A DNA stretch of 64,000 bases, taken from assembly GCA_964466035.1 (NCBI GenBank), contig CAYXLR010000009.1:1-64000 (forward strand), in the 5' to 3' direction. The DNA comes from JANQEA01 sp964466035. GTDB lineage: Bacteria > Bipolaricaulota > Bipolaricaulia > UBA7950 > UBA9294. Under the pieces are notes generated by a model that was not told the origin of the DNA, searched no databases, and saw only the letters and a list, made by a program, of their open reading frames with translations. Position 1 is the stretch's first letter. Every line of letters begins with the position of its first letter. Positions 42,957 to 52,300 of this stretch are shown here, piece by piece. Both the position numbers and the translations under genes were made by a program.

Positions 42957-42985
42957 ACTATAGTCCGATCGTCGCGGAGTGCAAA
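42957..42985 (-). promoter_or_regulatory. Promoter for the four-gene secretome operon
   Basis: Read leftward: TTTGCA (42980-42985), 17 bases, TATAGT (42957-42962), about 22 bases before the first ATG. The stretch between this site and the glnS promoter (42986-43151) holds nothing else I can recognise. Confidence 0.7.
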
Positions 42986-43151
42986 TCCTAGAGCTTCTTT
43001 CCCTCGCAGACATCGCGACCTCCTTCCTCGGTCGGTTCGACGCGGTCGATCGACCGCGACTACGTACATGACATACTCCACAATTCGGTCGCGGTTTCGC
43101 AGATCGGGCCTGGGGTCCGGCGTTCGGTACCTTCGGGGCGCTCTTCACGGC

Positions 43152-43180
43152 ATGACATCGATACGCCACTGGACTAGAAT
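43152..43180 (+). promoter_or_regulatory. Promoter for glnS
   Basis: ATGACA (43152-43157), 17 bases, TAGAAT (43175-43180), leaving a leader of about 47 bases. Confidence 0.55.
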
Positions 43181-43232
43181 CGTCCCCGCTTTGTATTTCG
43201 ACCCCGCAGGAGGGCGGAGACATGGGGCAGCG

Positions 43233-44945
43233 ATGAGCGCGGACAGGGAGGGGCTCGACTTCATCCGGAGGATCGTCGCCGAGGACGTCGCGAAGGGGAA
43301 GGACGACGGGCGGGTCCGGACCCGGTGGCCGCCGGAGCCGAACGGCTACATCCACATCGGCCACGCGATGGGATGCCTCCTCGCGTACTCGATCGCGCAG
43401 GAGTTCGGCGGCGAGTTCAACCTCCGATTCGACGACACGAATCCGTCCGCCGAGGAGCAGGAGTTCGTCGACGCGATCGTCGACGACCTCCGATGGCTCG
43501 GCGTCGACTGGGAGGATCGGCTCTTCTTCGCGTCCGACTACTTCGAGCAGCTGTACGAGTGGGCCGAGCACCTCATACGAGACGGGAAGGCGTACGTCTG
43601 CGATCTGTCGCCGGAGGAGATCCGGGCGTACCGCGGGACGGCCGGCGGGCCGGGGCCGGACGGCGTGACGCCGCCGGGTACGAACTGCCCGTACCGGAAT
43701 CGGTCGGTCGAGGAGAACCTCGACCTGTTCCGAAGGATGCGGGCCGGCGAGTTCCCCGACGGATCCCGGACGCTCCGGGCGAGGATCGACATGGCCCACC
43801 CGAACCTGAACATGCGCGATCCTGTGATGTACCGGATCCTTCGGGCGCACCATCACCGCCAGGGCGGCGCGTGGTGCATCTACCCGACCTACGACTGGAC
43901 GCACGGCCAGTCGGACGCGATCGAGGGGATCACGCACTCGACCTGCAGCCTCGAGTTCGAGAACCATCGGCCGCTGTACGACTGGTTCCTGGACAACCTC
44001 CCGGTGCCGCACCGACCGCGCCAGATCGAGTACGGCCGGATGAACCTCGGCCACACCGTGACGAGCAAGCGATGGCTCCGCCGGCTCGTGGAAGACCGCC
44101 ACGTCGACGGCTGGGACGATCCGCGGATGCCGACGATCCGAGGGATGCGCCGTCGCGGCTACACGCCGGAGGCGATCCGGGACTTCATCGGTCGGATTGG
44201 GGTGACGAAGTCGGAGGGGATCGTCGAGACGGCCCTCCTCGAGCACTGCCTCCGGCAGGACCTGAACCTGCGCGCCCCTCGCGCGATGGGGGTCCTCGAT
44301 CCGCTGAAGGTCGTCCTGACGAACTACCCGGACGACCTCGTCGAGGAGCTCGACGCGATCAACAACCCCGAGGACGCGTCGGCCGGAACGCGGAAGGTCC
44401 CGTTCTCGAAGACCCTGTACATCGAGCGCGAGGACTTCATGGAGGACCCGCCGAAGAAGTTCTACCGGCTCGCTCCGGGGCGGGAGGTTCGGCTCCGGTA
44501 CGCCTACTTCATCACCTGCGAGGAGGTCGTCAAGGACGCCGAGGGGAACGTCGTCGAGCTGCGGTGCTCCTACGATCTGGAGACGCGAGGCGGGGACGCC
44601 CCGGACGGCCGAAAGGTGAAGGCGACGCTCCACTGGGTTTCCGCGGCGCACGCGATCGACGCCGAGGTCCGGCTGTACGACGTGCTGTTCTCCGTCGAGA
44701 ACCCGAGCCGTGTCGAGGAGGGCGGGAACTGGCTCGACCACCTCAACCCCGAGTCGTTCACGGTGAAGTCAGGCTGCAAGCTTGAGCCGGGCCTCGCCGA
44801 CGCGAAGCCCGGAGAGCGGTTCCAGTTCGAGCGGAAGGGCTACTTCTGCGTCGATCCGGACGCGTCCGCCAATCGCCTTGTCTTCAACCGGACGGTGACC
44901 CTCCGCGACACGTGGGCCAAGCTGCGGAGCCGCTCGCGGGCGTAG
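43233..44945 (+). CDS. glnS: Glutaminyl-tRNA synthetase
   Basis: This 570-residue class I synthetase charges tRNA-Gln with glutamine directly. PPEPNGYIHIGHAMG (HIGH motif) is near residue 40, RFDDTNPSAEEQEFV follows, and the KMSKS equivalent is VTSKRWLRRL near residue 272. The anticodon-binding beta-barrels occupy the C-terminal third. GlnRS rather than GluRS identity is shown by THSTCSLEFENHRPLYDW. Its presence means the cell need not rely on the amidotransferase route for Gln-tRNA. GGGG lies 5 bases before ATG 43233. Confidence 0.96.
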   Translation: MSADREGLDFIRRIVAEDVAKGKDDGRVRTRWPPEPNGYIHIGHAMGCLLAYSIAQEFGGEFNLRFDDTNPSAEEQEFVDAIVDDLRWLGVDWEDRLFFASDYFEQLYEWAEHLIRDGKAYVCDLSPEEIRAYRGTAGGPGPDGVTPPGTNCPYRNRSVEENLDLFRRMRAGEFPDGSRTLRARIDMAHPNLNMRDPVMYRILRAHHHRQGGAWCIYPTYDWTHGQSDAIEGITHSTCSLEFENHRPLYDWFLDNLPVPHRPRQIEYGRMNLGHTVTSKRWLRRLVEDRHVDGWDDPRMPTIRGMRRRGYTPEAIRDFIGRIGVTKSEGIVETALLEHCLRQDLNLRAPRAMGVLDPLKVVLTNYPDDLVEELDAINNPEDASAGTRKVPFSKTLYIEREDFMEDPPKKFYRLAPGREVRLRYAYFITCEEVVKDAEGNVVELRCSYDLETRGGDAPDGRKVKATLHWVSAAHAIDAEVRLYDVLFSVENPSRVEEGGNWLDHLNPESFTVKSGCKLEPGLADAKPGERFQFERKGYFCVDPDASANRLVFNRTVTLRDTWAKLRSRSRA

Positions 44946-44957
44946 CGGCTCGAGGGA

Positions 44958-45121
44958 TCAATCCTCCAACAGGTCGCCGCCGAACGCGATGACGCCCGTC
45001 AGCGGCCGGCCTGCTCGATGAACGACGGCGCGATCCGGTGATTGAGGAAGCCGTCGACCTGGAGGAACTCCGGGCCGAGAACCTTCGCCTCACGGCGGAT
45101 CCAGTCCTGGAGCACGCTCAT
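44958..45121 (-). pseudogene. xpt: Truncated xanthine phosphoribosyltransferase remnant
   Basis: The first 40 codons from ATG 45121 align without gaps to the Xpt N-terminus (VLQDWIRREAKVLGPEFLQV, DGFLNHRIAP). The frame then stops at 44999. In a shifted frame the next 13 codons read TGVIAFGGDLLED, resembling the Xpt C-terminus, and end at 44958. About 135 central residues, including the PRPP site, are missing. GGGGGGATCGC precedes the ATG, so the expression signal survives. A small functional peptide is possible but less likely than a deletion pseudogene. Confidence 0.75.
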
Positions 45122-45193
45122 GCGATCCCCCCCTCGGATGCGTTCAGAGCCGTTCGACCAGAGATACCGGATCTTGCGGCAAGGATCGAGCAC

Positions 45194-45223
45194 TTGCCCG
45201 GACGCGGCGGTCTTGTGTATGAT
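45194..45223 (+). promoter_or_regulatory. Promoter for pyrKDFE
   Basis: TTGCCC (45194-45199), 18 bases, TATGAT (45218-45223). Predicted initiation is near 45230, inside a short inverted repeat. Confidence 0.55.
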
Positions 45224-45240
45224 CGGTTCCCGAGAACCGA
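45223..45240. promoter_or_regulatory. Inverted repeat over the pyrK transcription start
   Basis: TCGGTTC and GAACCGA (7 bp each, 4-base centre CCGA) cover the predicted start site of the pyr operon. It could be an operator or an early mRNA hairpin. Confidence 0.35.
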
Positions 45241-45256
45241 AGAGGGGGGTCCTCGG

Positions 45257-46027
45257 GTGGAGACGCGCACGAAGCGGCGAACGGCACCGACCCGAAGCGG
45301 GTCGGTTTTTTCTGCCCCGAACGCCACCCTGGTCGAACGACAACGCGGCGAGGGGTACGCGCGCGTTTGGCTCGCCGGCGTCGACGGCGTCCGGAGCGCC
45401 CGGCCGGGGCAGTTCATCATGATGCGACGATTGGGAAGCCCGGCGCTCCCGCGCGCGTTCTCCGTCCTCGGCGTCGGGCCGGGTCGGGTCGAGCTGTTCG
45501 TCAAGCTCGACGGCCTCCTCCGCGAGCTTCTCGGATCGGCCCCGCTCGGGACGCGGTTCGAGCTGCGCGGTCCGTACGGCGTGCCGTACGAGGAGCGGAT
45601 CGATCCGGGGCGGAGGTACGTCCTCGTCGGAGGAGGAAGCGGAGCGGCGCCGCTGCTGTTCCTCCACGAGCGACGTCCCGATCTCGTGTCGGACCTCGTC
45701 CTCGGCTTTCGGCACGGCGGGGCCGACGACCTGTTCCCGGCCCTCGACCTCGTCGTCGAGGCGACGAGCTGCCAGAGGGCGTCCGATCGGCTGGCCGACG
45801 TCTGGAGGCCTGGGCTCGGCATCGTCGGCTGCGGACCGGAGCCGATGCTGCGGACGGTCGGCGCGCGGTATCGGGACGAGCCGGCCGTGTACGTCTCGCT
45901 GGAGGCCCGCCTCGGATGCGGGATCGGATCGTGCCTCGGATGTAGCATCCCGACGGCCCACGGGACGCGAAGGATCTGTCGCGACGGGCCCCTGTTCGCC
46001 TGCTCGGAGATCCCGTGGCTGCGCTGA
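45257..46027 (+). CDS. pyrK: Dihydroorotate dehydrogenase electron transfer subunit
   Basis: This 256-residue flavoprotein passes electrons from PyrD to NAD+ in pyrimidine synthesis. It has a ferredoxin-reductase fold: the FAD motif LPRAFSVLG near residue 67, the nucleotide loop VLVGGGSGAAPLLFLHER, and a C-terminal 2Fe-2S cluster with Cys residues in LGCGIGSCLGCSIP plus Cys in RRICRDGP. The GTG start is chosen because GAGGGGGG lies 7 bases upstream. The first 25 residues are an Arg/Thr-rich extension. It overlaps pyrD by 13 bases. Confidence 0.92.
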   Translation: METRTKRRTAPTRSGSVFSAPNATLVERQRGEGYARVWLAGVDGVRSARPGQFIMMRRLGSPALPRAFSVLGVGPGRVELFVKLDGLLRELLGSAPLGTRFELRGPYGVPYEERIDPGRRYVLVGGGSGAAPLLFLHERRPDLVSDLVLGFRHGGADDLFPALDLVVEATSCQRASDRLADVWRPGLGIVGCGPEPMLRTVGARYRDEPAVYVSLEARLGCGIGSCLGCSIPTAHGTRRICRDGPLFACSEIPWLR

Positions 46028-46941
46028 CGGTCCGCACCGCCTTGTTCGAGCTTGCGACGCCGATCGTCCTTGCGTCGGGCCCCGCGGCGTTCGGACAGGA
46101 GCTCCTGGAGGCGCTCGACTACGCGACGGTCGGCGCGCTGACGACCAAGACGGTCACGCCCCGGCCGCTCCCAGGGAACCCCCAGCCGCGGCTGGTCGAC
46201 TGCCCCTGCGGGGTGCTCAACTCGATCGGGCTCGAGAACCCGGGGTTCGACCGGTTCGTGGAGGCGTCCCTGTCGGCGATCCTCGACCTGCCGACGCGGC
46301 GGATCGTCAGCCTGGCGGCGGAGCGTCCCGAGGAGGTGGCGCGGATGGCCGCGCGGCTCGCCGGCATCGAGGGGATCGACGGACTGGAGCTGAACCTGTC
46401 GTGTCCCAACGTCGACGACGTCGTCATCGGCTCCGACCCGACGATCGTCGGCTCGTTCGTTCGGGCCGTCCGCTCGGAGATCGAACGGCCGCTGCTCGTC
46501 AAGCTGCCCGGCGACACCGGACCGCTGATCGCCTCGGCCGACGCCGCCCTGGCCGCCGGCGCGAACGGTCTCACGCTGATCAACTCGGTCCGCGGCCTGC
46601 GGATCGATCATCGCGTCGGGCGCCCGATGCTGCACCGGAAGACGGGCGGACTGAGCGGGCCGGCGATCCTCCCAGTCGCACTGGCCCGCGTCTACGAGGC
46701 GCGGCGCGCGTTCCCCGAAACGTTCATCGTCGGGACCGGCGGCGTGACGGACGTCGAGAGCCTGATCGAGATGCTGGCCGCCGGCGCCGACGCCGTCGGG
46801 ATCGGGTACGGGATCATGGCGAACCCCCGCCTCCCGATGGACCTCGCCGCCGGGCTCGCCGGGTGGCTCGCCGAACGTCGGCTCGCGTCGGTCGAAGACG
46901 TGATCGGCGCCGCCCATCGAGGAGGGTTCGTTGTTCCTTGA
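46015..46941 (+). CDS. pyrD: Dihydroorotate dehydrogenase B, catalytic subunit
   Basis: This 308-residue TIM-barrel FMN enzyme oxidises dihydroorotate to orotate. It is class 1B, as shown by the catalytic Cys in LELNLSCPNVDD (residue about 131) and by the adjacent pyrK. GALTTKTVTPRPLPGNP, the loop GVLNSIGLENPG, and VGTGGVTDVESLIEMLAAGAD are typical. It starts with GTG inside the end of pyrK and overlaps pyrF by 11 bases. Confidence 0.95.
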   Translation: MAALTVRTALFELATPIVLASGPAAFGQELLEALDYATVGALTTKTVTPRPLPGNPQPRLVDCPCGVLNSIGLENPGFDRFVEASLSAILDLPTRRIVSLAAERPEEVARMAARLAGIEGIDGLELNLSCPNVDDVVIGSDPTIVGSFVRAVRSEIERPLLVKLPGDTGPLIASADAALAAGANGLTLINSVRGLRIDHRVGRPMLHRKTGGLSGPAILPVALARVYEARRAFPETFIVGTGGVTDVESLIEMLAAGADAVGIGYGIMANPRLPMDLAAGLAGWLAERRLASVEDVIGAAHRGGFVVP

Positions 46942-47713
46942 CGAGGCGCGGGCCGCCCGGAGCGAGGTCGGAAGCTCTCTCTGCGTCGGGCTCGACCCCC
47001 ATCCGGATCGGCTGCCGGAGCCGTTCGCCGAGACGGCCGACGGGCTGCGGAGCTTTCTGGCCGACGTCGTCGAGAAGACGTCGCCTCACGCGAGCGTCTA
47101 CAAGCCGAACGCCGCGTTCTACGAGGAGCGCGGCCCCGAGGGGCTCACCGTGCTCCGGGAGGCGATCGAATCGGTCCACGGCGCCAGCCGCCCCGTGATC
47201 CTCGACGCGAAGCGAGGCGACATCGCGTCGACGGCTCGGTCGTACGCGCGCGCCGCGTTCGATCTGCTCGGGGCCGACGCGATCACGATCGTCCCGTACA
47301 TGGGCGAGGACGCCGTCGTGCCGTTTCTCGACCGCGGCCGCTTCGTCTTCCTCCTGGCGCTGCCGTCCAACCCTTCGGCCGCGGCGATCGTCGACCACGG
47401 CGCCCCGCCGCTCTACGAAATCGTCGGTCGGTTGGCGCTCGAGCTGGAACGCCGGTACCCGGGCCAGGTCGGGCTGGTCGTCGGAGCGACGCGGCCGGAG
47501 CCGGCGGTGGCGCTGCACGAACTGGCCCCGGAGCTGCCTTGGCTCGTTCCCGGGGTCGGCGCGCAGGGCGGGAACCTCGCCGCGCTGTCCGGCGCGCTCG
47601 TAGGGGGACACGAGGCGTGGGTGAACGTCTCCCGGGCGATCCTGTTCGATCCGGAGCCGGCGACGGCGGCCGAGACGTGGCGACGGGAGATCGGGGTGTG
47701 GCGACGTGGATGA
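46931..47713 (+). CDS. pyrF: Orotidine 5'-phosphate decarboxylase (type 2)
   Basis: This 260-residue TIM-barrel enzyme converts OMP to UMP. It is the longer type 2 form with SLCVGLDPHPDRLP near residue 17, KPNAAFYEERG, and the catalytic Lys-Asp network in VILDAKRGDIASTARSYA. VGATRPE and VPGVGAQGG bind the phosphate. The start is TTG with GGAGGG 4 bases upstream. It overlaps both neighbours, so pyrK, D, F and E are one translationally coupled operon. Confidence 0.95.
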   Translation: MFLDEARAARSEVGSSLCVGLDPHPDRLPEPFAETADGLRSFLADVVEKTSPHASVYKPNAAFYEERGPEGLTVLREAIESVHGASRPVILDAKRGDIASTARSYARAAFDLLGADAITIVPYMGEDAVVPFLDRGRFVFLLALPSNPSAAAIVDHGAPPLYEIVGRLALELERRYPGQVGLVVGATRPEPAVALHELAPELPWLVPGVGAQGGNLAALSGALVGGHEAWVNVSRAILFDPEPATAAETWRREIGVWRRG

Positions 47714-48302
47714 CCGGCACGGGTGGCGCCGACGGCTCGAATCGACCGGCGCCCTTCGAACCGGCCACTTCCTCCTCGCGTCGGGAAGGCATTCGGGACA
47801 GTACGTCCAGTGCGCCCGCCTTCTCGAGCACCCGTCGATCGCCGCCGAGGCCGGAGCCGCGCTCGCGGCGCGGCTTCCGGCAAACGTCGATCGGATCGTC
47901 TCCCCTCCGCTCGGTGCCCTCCTGATCGGCTACGAGGTGGCGCGCGCCCTCGACGTCCCGTTCGCCTTCCCGGAGCGCGGGGGCGACGGCCTCCCGACGC
48001 TGCGCCGGGGGTTCGAGATCTCCCCGGGCGAGCGGATCGCGATCGTCGAGGACGTCGTCACGACCGGGCGGACGACCGGCGAGACCGTCGACCTCCTGCA
48101 GCGGCTCGGCGCCGACGTCGTGGCGGTGGCCGCGATCGTCGACCGATCGATCGAACACGCGGTCCGCGGGCGGCCGATCGAGTCGCTCCTCCGCCTGTCG
48201 ATCCCGACCTACGACGAGCACGAATGTCCGCTGTGCGCGAGCGGGGTGCCGATCGTGAAGCCGGGGAGCCGGTCAACCGACGGAGAGCCGCCGCGCCGGT
48301 GA
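47706..48302 (+). CDS. pyrE: Orotate phosphoribosyltransferase
   Basis: This 198-residue enzyme joins orotate to PRPP. The PRPP motif is IAIVEDVVTTGRTTGETVDL near residue 112, and GHFLLASGRHSGQYVQCAR lies near the start. The C-terminus CPLCASGVPIVKPGSR is the Cys-containing tail seen in the Thermus-like branch and may bind zinc. The GTG start overlaps pyrF by 8 bases. pyrB and pyrC are not in this window. Confidence 0.94.
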   Translation: MDDRHGWRRRLESTGALRTGHFLLASGRHSGQYVQCARLLEHPSIAAEAGAALAARLPANVDRIVSPPLGALLIGYEVARALDVPFAFPERGGDGLPTLRRGFEISPGERIAIVEDVVTTGRTTGETVDLLQRLGADVVAVAAIVDRSIEHAVRGRPIESLLRLSIPTYDEHECPLCASGVPIVKPGSRSTDGEPPRR

Positions 48303-48327
48303 ACGGGTCGGCCCCTCCGCGCCCCAC

Positions 48328-48333
48328 TATAAT
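48328..48333 (+). promoter_or_regulatory. -10 box for the PDZ protein gene
   Basis: TATAAT lies 37 bases before the ATG. The region 17 bases upstream (GGGTCG) is a poor -35. Confidence 0.45.
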
Positions 48334-48370
48334 GAAGCGACGCAGTGGAAGAGAACGCAAGGGGGGATCG

Positions 48371-49348
48371 ATGAACAGGAGTGCAGTTTTCGTCTTGCTG
48401 ATCGTCTGTGCGTTCTTCGCGTGCGCCGTTCACGCGGCCACCGGGACGTACGTCGAAGTGGAAATCGAGGTCTTTCGGCCGTGGGGGATCCTCAACTGGG
48501 GAAGTTGGCAGACGCTGGAGACGCGGTTCGTCACGACGCGGCTCGCGCCGATCGCGCCGGAGGACGCCGAGGCGTTGGCCGGTTTTCGAACGCCCTGCGC
48601 CATCGGAGAGGGCGAGGAGACGGCGTGCACTCTCCTCGCGGGGCTTCGGAACGCCTCGACGCAGTCGCACGCGCTGCCCGCCGAGCTCGGCAAGGAGTAC
48701 CGGGTGGTCCTTCGGAACCTGACCGATTCCCATCTCGGCGTCGTGCTGTCGGTCGACGGCCTGAACACCAACGGGAACGCGCCGGTTCTCGGCGACGCGG
48801 CGGATCGCAAGTGGATCCTCCTCCCGCGGCAGACGGTGCGGATCGCCGGCTGGCAGATCTCGGAGGACGAGGCGCTCCAGTTCCGGTTCGCCACCCCGAG
48901 CAAGACGCATTCCCCGCTCACGAAGGAGCACGGGGGGATCGTCGTCTACGTCTACCTCCCGAACCCGCTCGGGACGGACCACGTACGAGGCACGGAGGCC
49001 GGAGCGATCATCGGACAGCCGACCGTCCGCATCCCGTTCGCGCCGGCGACGGACGGCCCGATCGAGACGATCGCGCTCGACTACTCGAGCGACTCGGTGC
49101 GGCTCGGGATCCTCTGCACCGAGACCGACGGACCGGGGATCCGGATCGTCGGCGTGATCGAGGGGACGATCGCCGAGGTGAAGGGGCTGCGCGCCGGGGA
49201 CGTGATCACCTACGCCGACGCCCGTCCGATCGATTCCTGCCGGGACCTCGGCGACCTGCTGGCGGCGAAGTCGCCCGGGGACCGGATCGTGGTGAAGGTC
49301 CACCGCGAGGAGCGCGTCTTCCTGCTGACGCTGGAACTCGGAACGTAG
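48371..49348 (+). CDS. Exported PDZ-domain protein, unknown function
   Basis: This 325-residue protein has a signal peptide (residues 5-22, AVFVLLIVCAFFACAVHA). Residues about 25-235 are a beta-rich domain of no family I recognise. A C-terminal PDZ domain spans about 240-325 (VRLGILCTETDGPGIRIVGV, VKGLRAGDVITYADARPI, SPGDRIVVKV). No protease triad is visible, so it is not a DegP-type protease by itself. GGGGGGAT lies just before the ATG. It is convergent with the beta-helix/caspase gene, 9 bases apart. Confidence 0.8.
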   Translation: MNRSAVFVLLIVCAFFACAVHAATGTYVEVEIEVFRPWGILNWGSWQTLETRFVTTRLAPIAPEDAEALAGFRTPCAIGEGEETACTLLAGLRNASTQSHALPAELGKEYRVVLRNLTDSHLGVVLSVDGLNTNGNAPVLGDAADRKWILLPRQTVRIAGWQISEDEALQFRFATPSKTHSPLTKEHGGIVVYVYLPNPLGTDHVRGTEAGAIIGQPTVRIPFAPATDGPIETIALDYSSDSVRLGILCTETDGPGIRIVGVIEGTIAEVKGLRAGDVITYADARPIDSCRDLGDLLAAKSPGDRIVVKVHREERVFLLTLELGT

Positions 49349-49357
49349 CGCGATCGG

Positions 49358-52300
49358 CTACTCGGGCGGGGCGCACGGCGCGGCGTCCACGGGAGCGATC
49401 CGCTCGTCCGGCTCGACCCCGTCGGCCCCTCCGACGACGCGGCAGGCCGCCCTGTCCTCGTCGAGCAGCTCGATCACCTCGAGGATCGGCCGTTCCGCCT
49501 CGTCCCCTCCTCGATCGACCACGAATCGATCCCCGACGCGGACGCCGTTGCGGGCGCCGAGCGAGATGAGGGCACGGTCGGTCGCATCGCCGACGCCGAT
49601 GACCCGGCCGGGCGGCTCCACGAGGACCTCGACCCGAGCCTCCGATCGGTCCCCCGCTTCGTCCGTCACGCGCAGCGTCACGGTGTAGGCGCCGGGCTCG
49701 CGGAAGGTGTGAACGATCCGTGCGCCGGCACCCGAAGCGCCGTCCCCGAACGCCCATTCGCGGCCGGCGATCGCCGGCGAGGCCGTCTCGTCGGTGAAGA
49801 CGACCGGGCCTCCGGCATACGGGACCGCGGGACAGTACGTGAACTCCGTCTTCAGCGGGCGATCGCGAACCGACAGGACGATCCGCGTCTCCCCCTCCCC
49901 GAGGAGCTGCGGATGCTGGGGCTCGCCGCGCTCCGCGCCGACGAAGTCGGGGACGCGCGCCGCCACGTACTCGTACAGCTCCCAGACGGTGACGTGGAAG
50001 TCCCCGTTCAGGTCGGCCGCCCCCTCGAGCCCCCGGAGGAGGAAGTGGGTGAAGACGCCGTGCTCGAGCTCGGGCGACTCGAACGCGTCCTCGCCCTCCG
50101 AGGACGCTGCCAGGAGGAGACGCCCCTCCAATCGGAGATCGCCGAACCAATCCTGTTCGTCGCCCGAGGCGCGCCGCCCCGGAGGCAGGCTTCTCGACAA
50201 CCCGCCCGAGTAGCAGCTGTCGAAGAAGACGAGGACGTGATCCGACGGGATCCGGTCGAGGAACCGACCGAACTCGTCGTCGCGCAGCGCCGTGTCGTCC
50301 TTGGCGTCCGCCTTCGTGTCGGAGAGGACGAAGAACTCGTCGACGCCGTCGATTTCGTCGGTCCCGTCGTCCGCTCCTTGATACCCGTGGCCGGAGAAGT
50401 GGATCACGACCAGGTCGTCCTGCGACGCGACGCGACGGAGCCAGCCGAGCCCCTCGCGGACGTTGACCAACGTCGCCGGCGACACCGTCAGCCCGGGCCG
50501 CGAGCCGAGCTCCGACGCCCCCCCGGTCAGCAGGCGGATCCGCTCCGTCGGCACGCCGTTCTCGATGAGCCACCGAACGAGCGCCTCGGCGTCCCGCCGC
50601 GCGTACGGGAGGTCCTCGACCTCCTCGTAGTCGGAGATCCCGATAACCAACGCCCAGACGCCGGCAACGGGGACGACGCCCGGCGTGCGCTGCACGTCGA
50701 GGAGCTCGGTGTACGTGGCGGTCAGGCCGAGCGAGTCGGTCACGGTCAAGCGGACCTCGTAGCGGCCGACCTCCTCGTACCGATGGATCGGCTCCGGCTC
50801 GCGCGATGCGTGGCCGTCACCGAACGACCATTCCCACGCGACGATCGGGCCGTCGACGGCGATCGATCGATCGATGAACCGGACCGGATCGTAGACCGAT
50901 GGAGCGGACGGCGACGCGTCGAACGCCGCGTCCGGCGGCTTCGGCTCCTCGACGAGGAGCACGCGCATGACCGCATCGGCTCTCCCCGTCTCGTCGACGA
51001 CGCGAAGCGTGACCGGCCACGTCCCGGCGACGAACGGGTCGACCGTCACGATCGGCCCATCGGTCACCAGATCGAAGACTCCGTCCGACTGGAAGTCCCA
51101 TCCGAACTCGACGATCGCCCCGTCGGGATCGTACGACGAGCCCGCGTCGAACCGGACCCGGTCGCCGGCCCGCAGGGGGCGGGCGAGGCCCGTCCCGGCC
51201 TCGGACACCGGCCCCCACGTGAACGACGCGACCGGCGTCGTGTCCGCCTCGAAGATCGCCAGGGTCTGCACGAGGGTCGCCGTGTCGCCGTCGTCGTCGG
51301 CAACGGTCAGCGCCACCGCGTACTCCCCGGGCTCGGCGTAGCTGTGGGAGATCGGGTTCCCGAGATCGACGGTCCCGTCCCCGAAGTCCCACCAGTACTC
51401 TACGACGGCCCCGTCCGGGTCGGTCGTGCCGGTCGCGTCGAAGACGACCGGCTCGCCGGCCTCCGGCTCGTACGGCCCGTACCCGAAGGCGGGGACCGGC
51501 GGCGCGTTCAGGCGAGGGACGAACCATCGTCCCGTGTCGAGATCGACGGCGAGGCGGAACCGAACCCCGAGCGTCGCGTTGACCCCGACCTCCGATTCGA
51601 TCGAGATGTCAGCGAGGCGGATCGCCGCCCGAAGGGCGACGTCCGCGACGGTCAGATCCGCGATCTCGACCTCGAGGTCGATCCGCGAGGCGTGGGCGAA
51701 GTCGTCCCACGTCAGCGCGAGGTTTCCGGAGGTCGGCTCTTCGAAGTAGGCCGCGAGACGGCCTCCGAGGCTCCAATCTCCCGTCCTCCACTCGGTCGCC
51801 AGAGTGGCCTTCGTCTCGGGGAGCATCGACAGGCCGACCGATGCGGACAGCGCTCCGGAGGATCGAGGCAGGTCGGCGACGGCCGCGACATCGAGCCGGT
51901 TCAGCGTGAGCTCCGTCGCGCGAGCCGAGAGGGTCAACCCCCCGAGCCTGAGATCGAGAAGCTGCCTGGAAACGCCCGACGGGCTCTCCCATCCGAGTTC
52001 GGTCCGGACCGAGTAGCCTTCCGCCGCGATCTCGGCGGTCGCCCAGGCCCCCGATCGGCCGACGTCCCCGTCGAGGGCCGCTTCGACGCCGACGGTCGCA
52101 CGGGCCGTGAGCGGCGATCCGGCCTCGGACGGAACCTCGGCGTCCAACAGGCGAATCGCGCCGTCGGCGCGGAGCCGCGGGCCTCCCGCCCCGGGGAAGG
52201 ACGACTCGACCGAGAAGGACGCGCCGTCCCACCTTCGGCCGGCGCGGATCCGCGCTTCCTCGAAGAAGGGAGGCGCGCTCGCCAACCGGACCGTCCCCGC

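Noticed and set aside
45121..45260. Purine riboswitch upstream of the xpt remnant
   Set aside because: xpt leaders often carry one, so I looked for the conserved TATA/GTNTCTAC/CCGNAAA core on the leftward strand. The pattern is not there; only small unrelated hairpins are visible.
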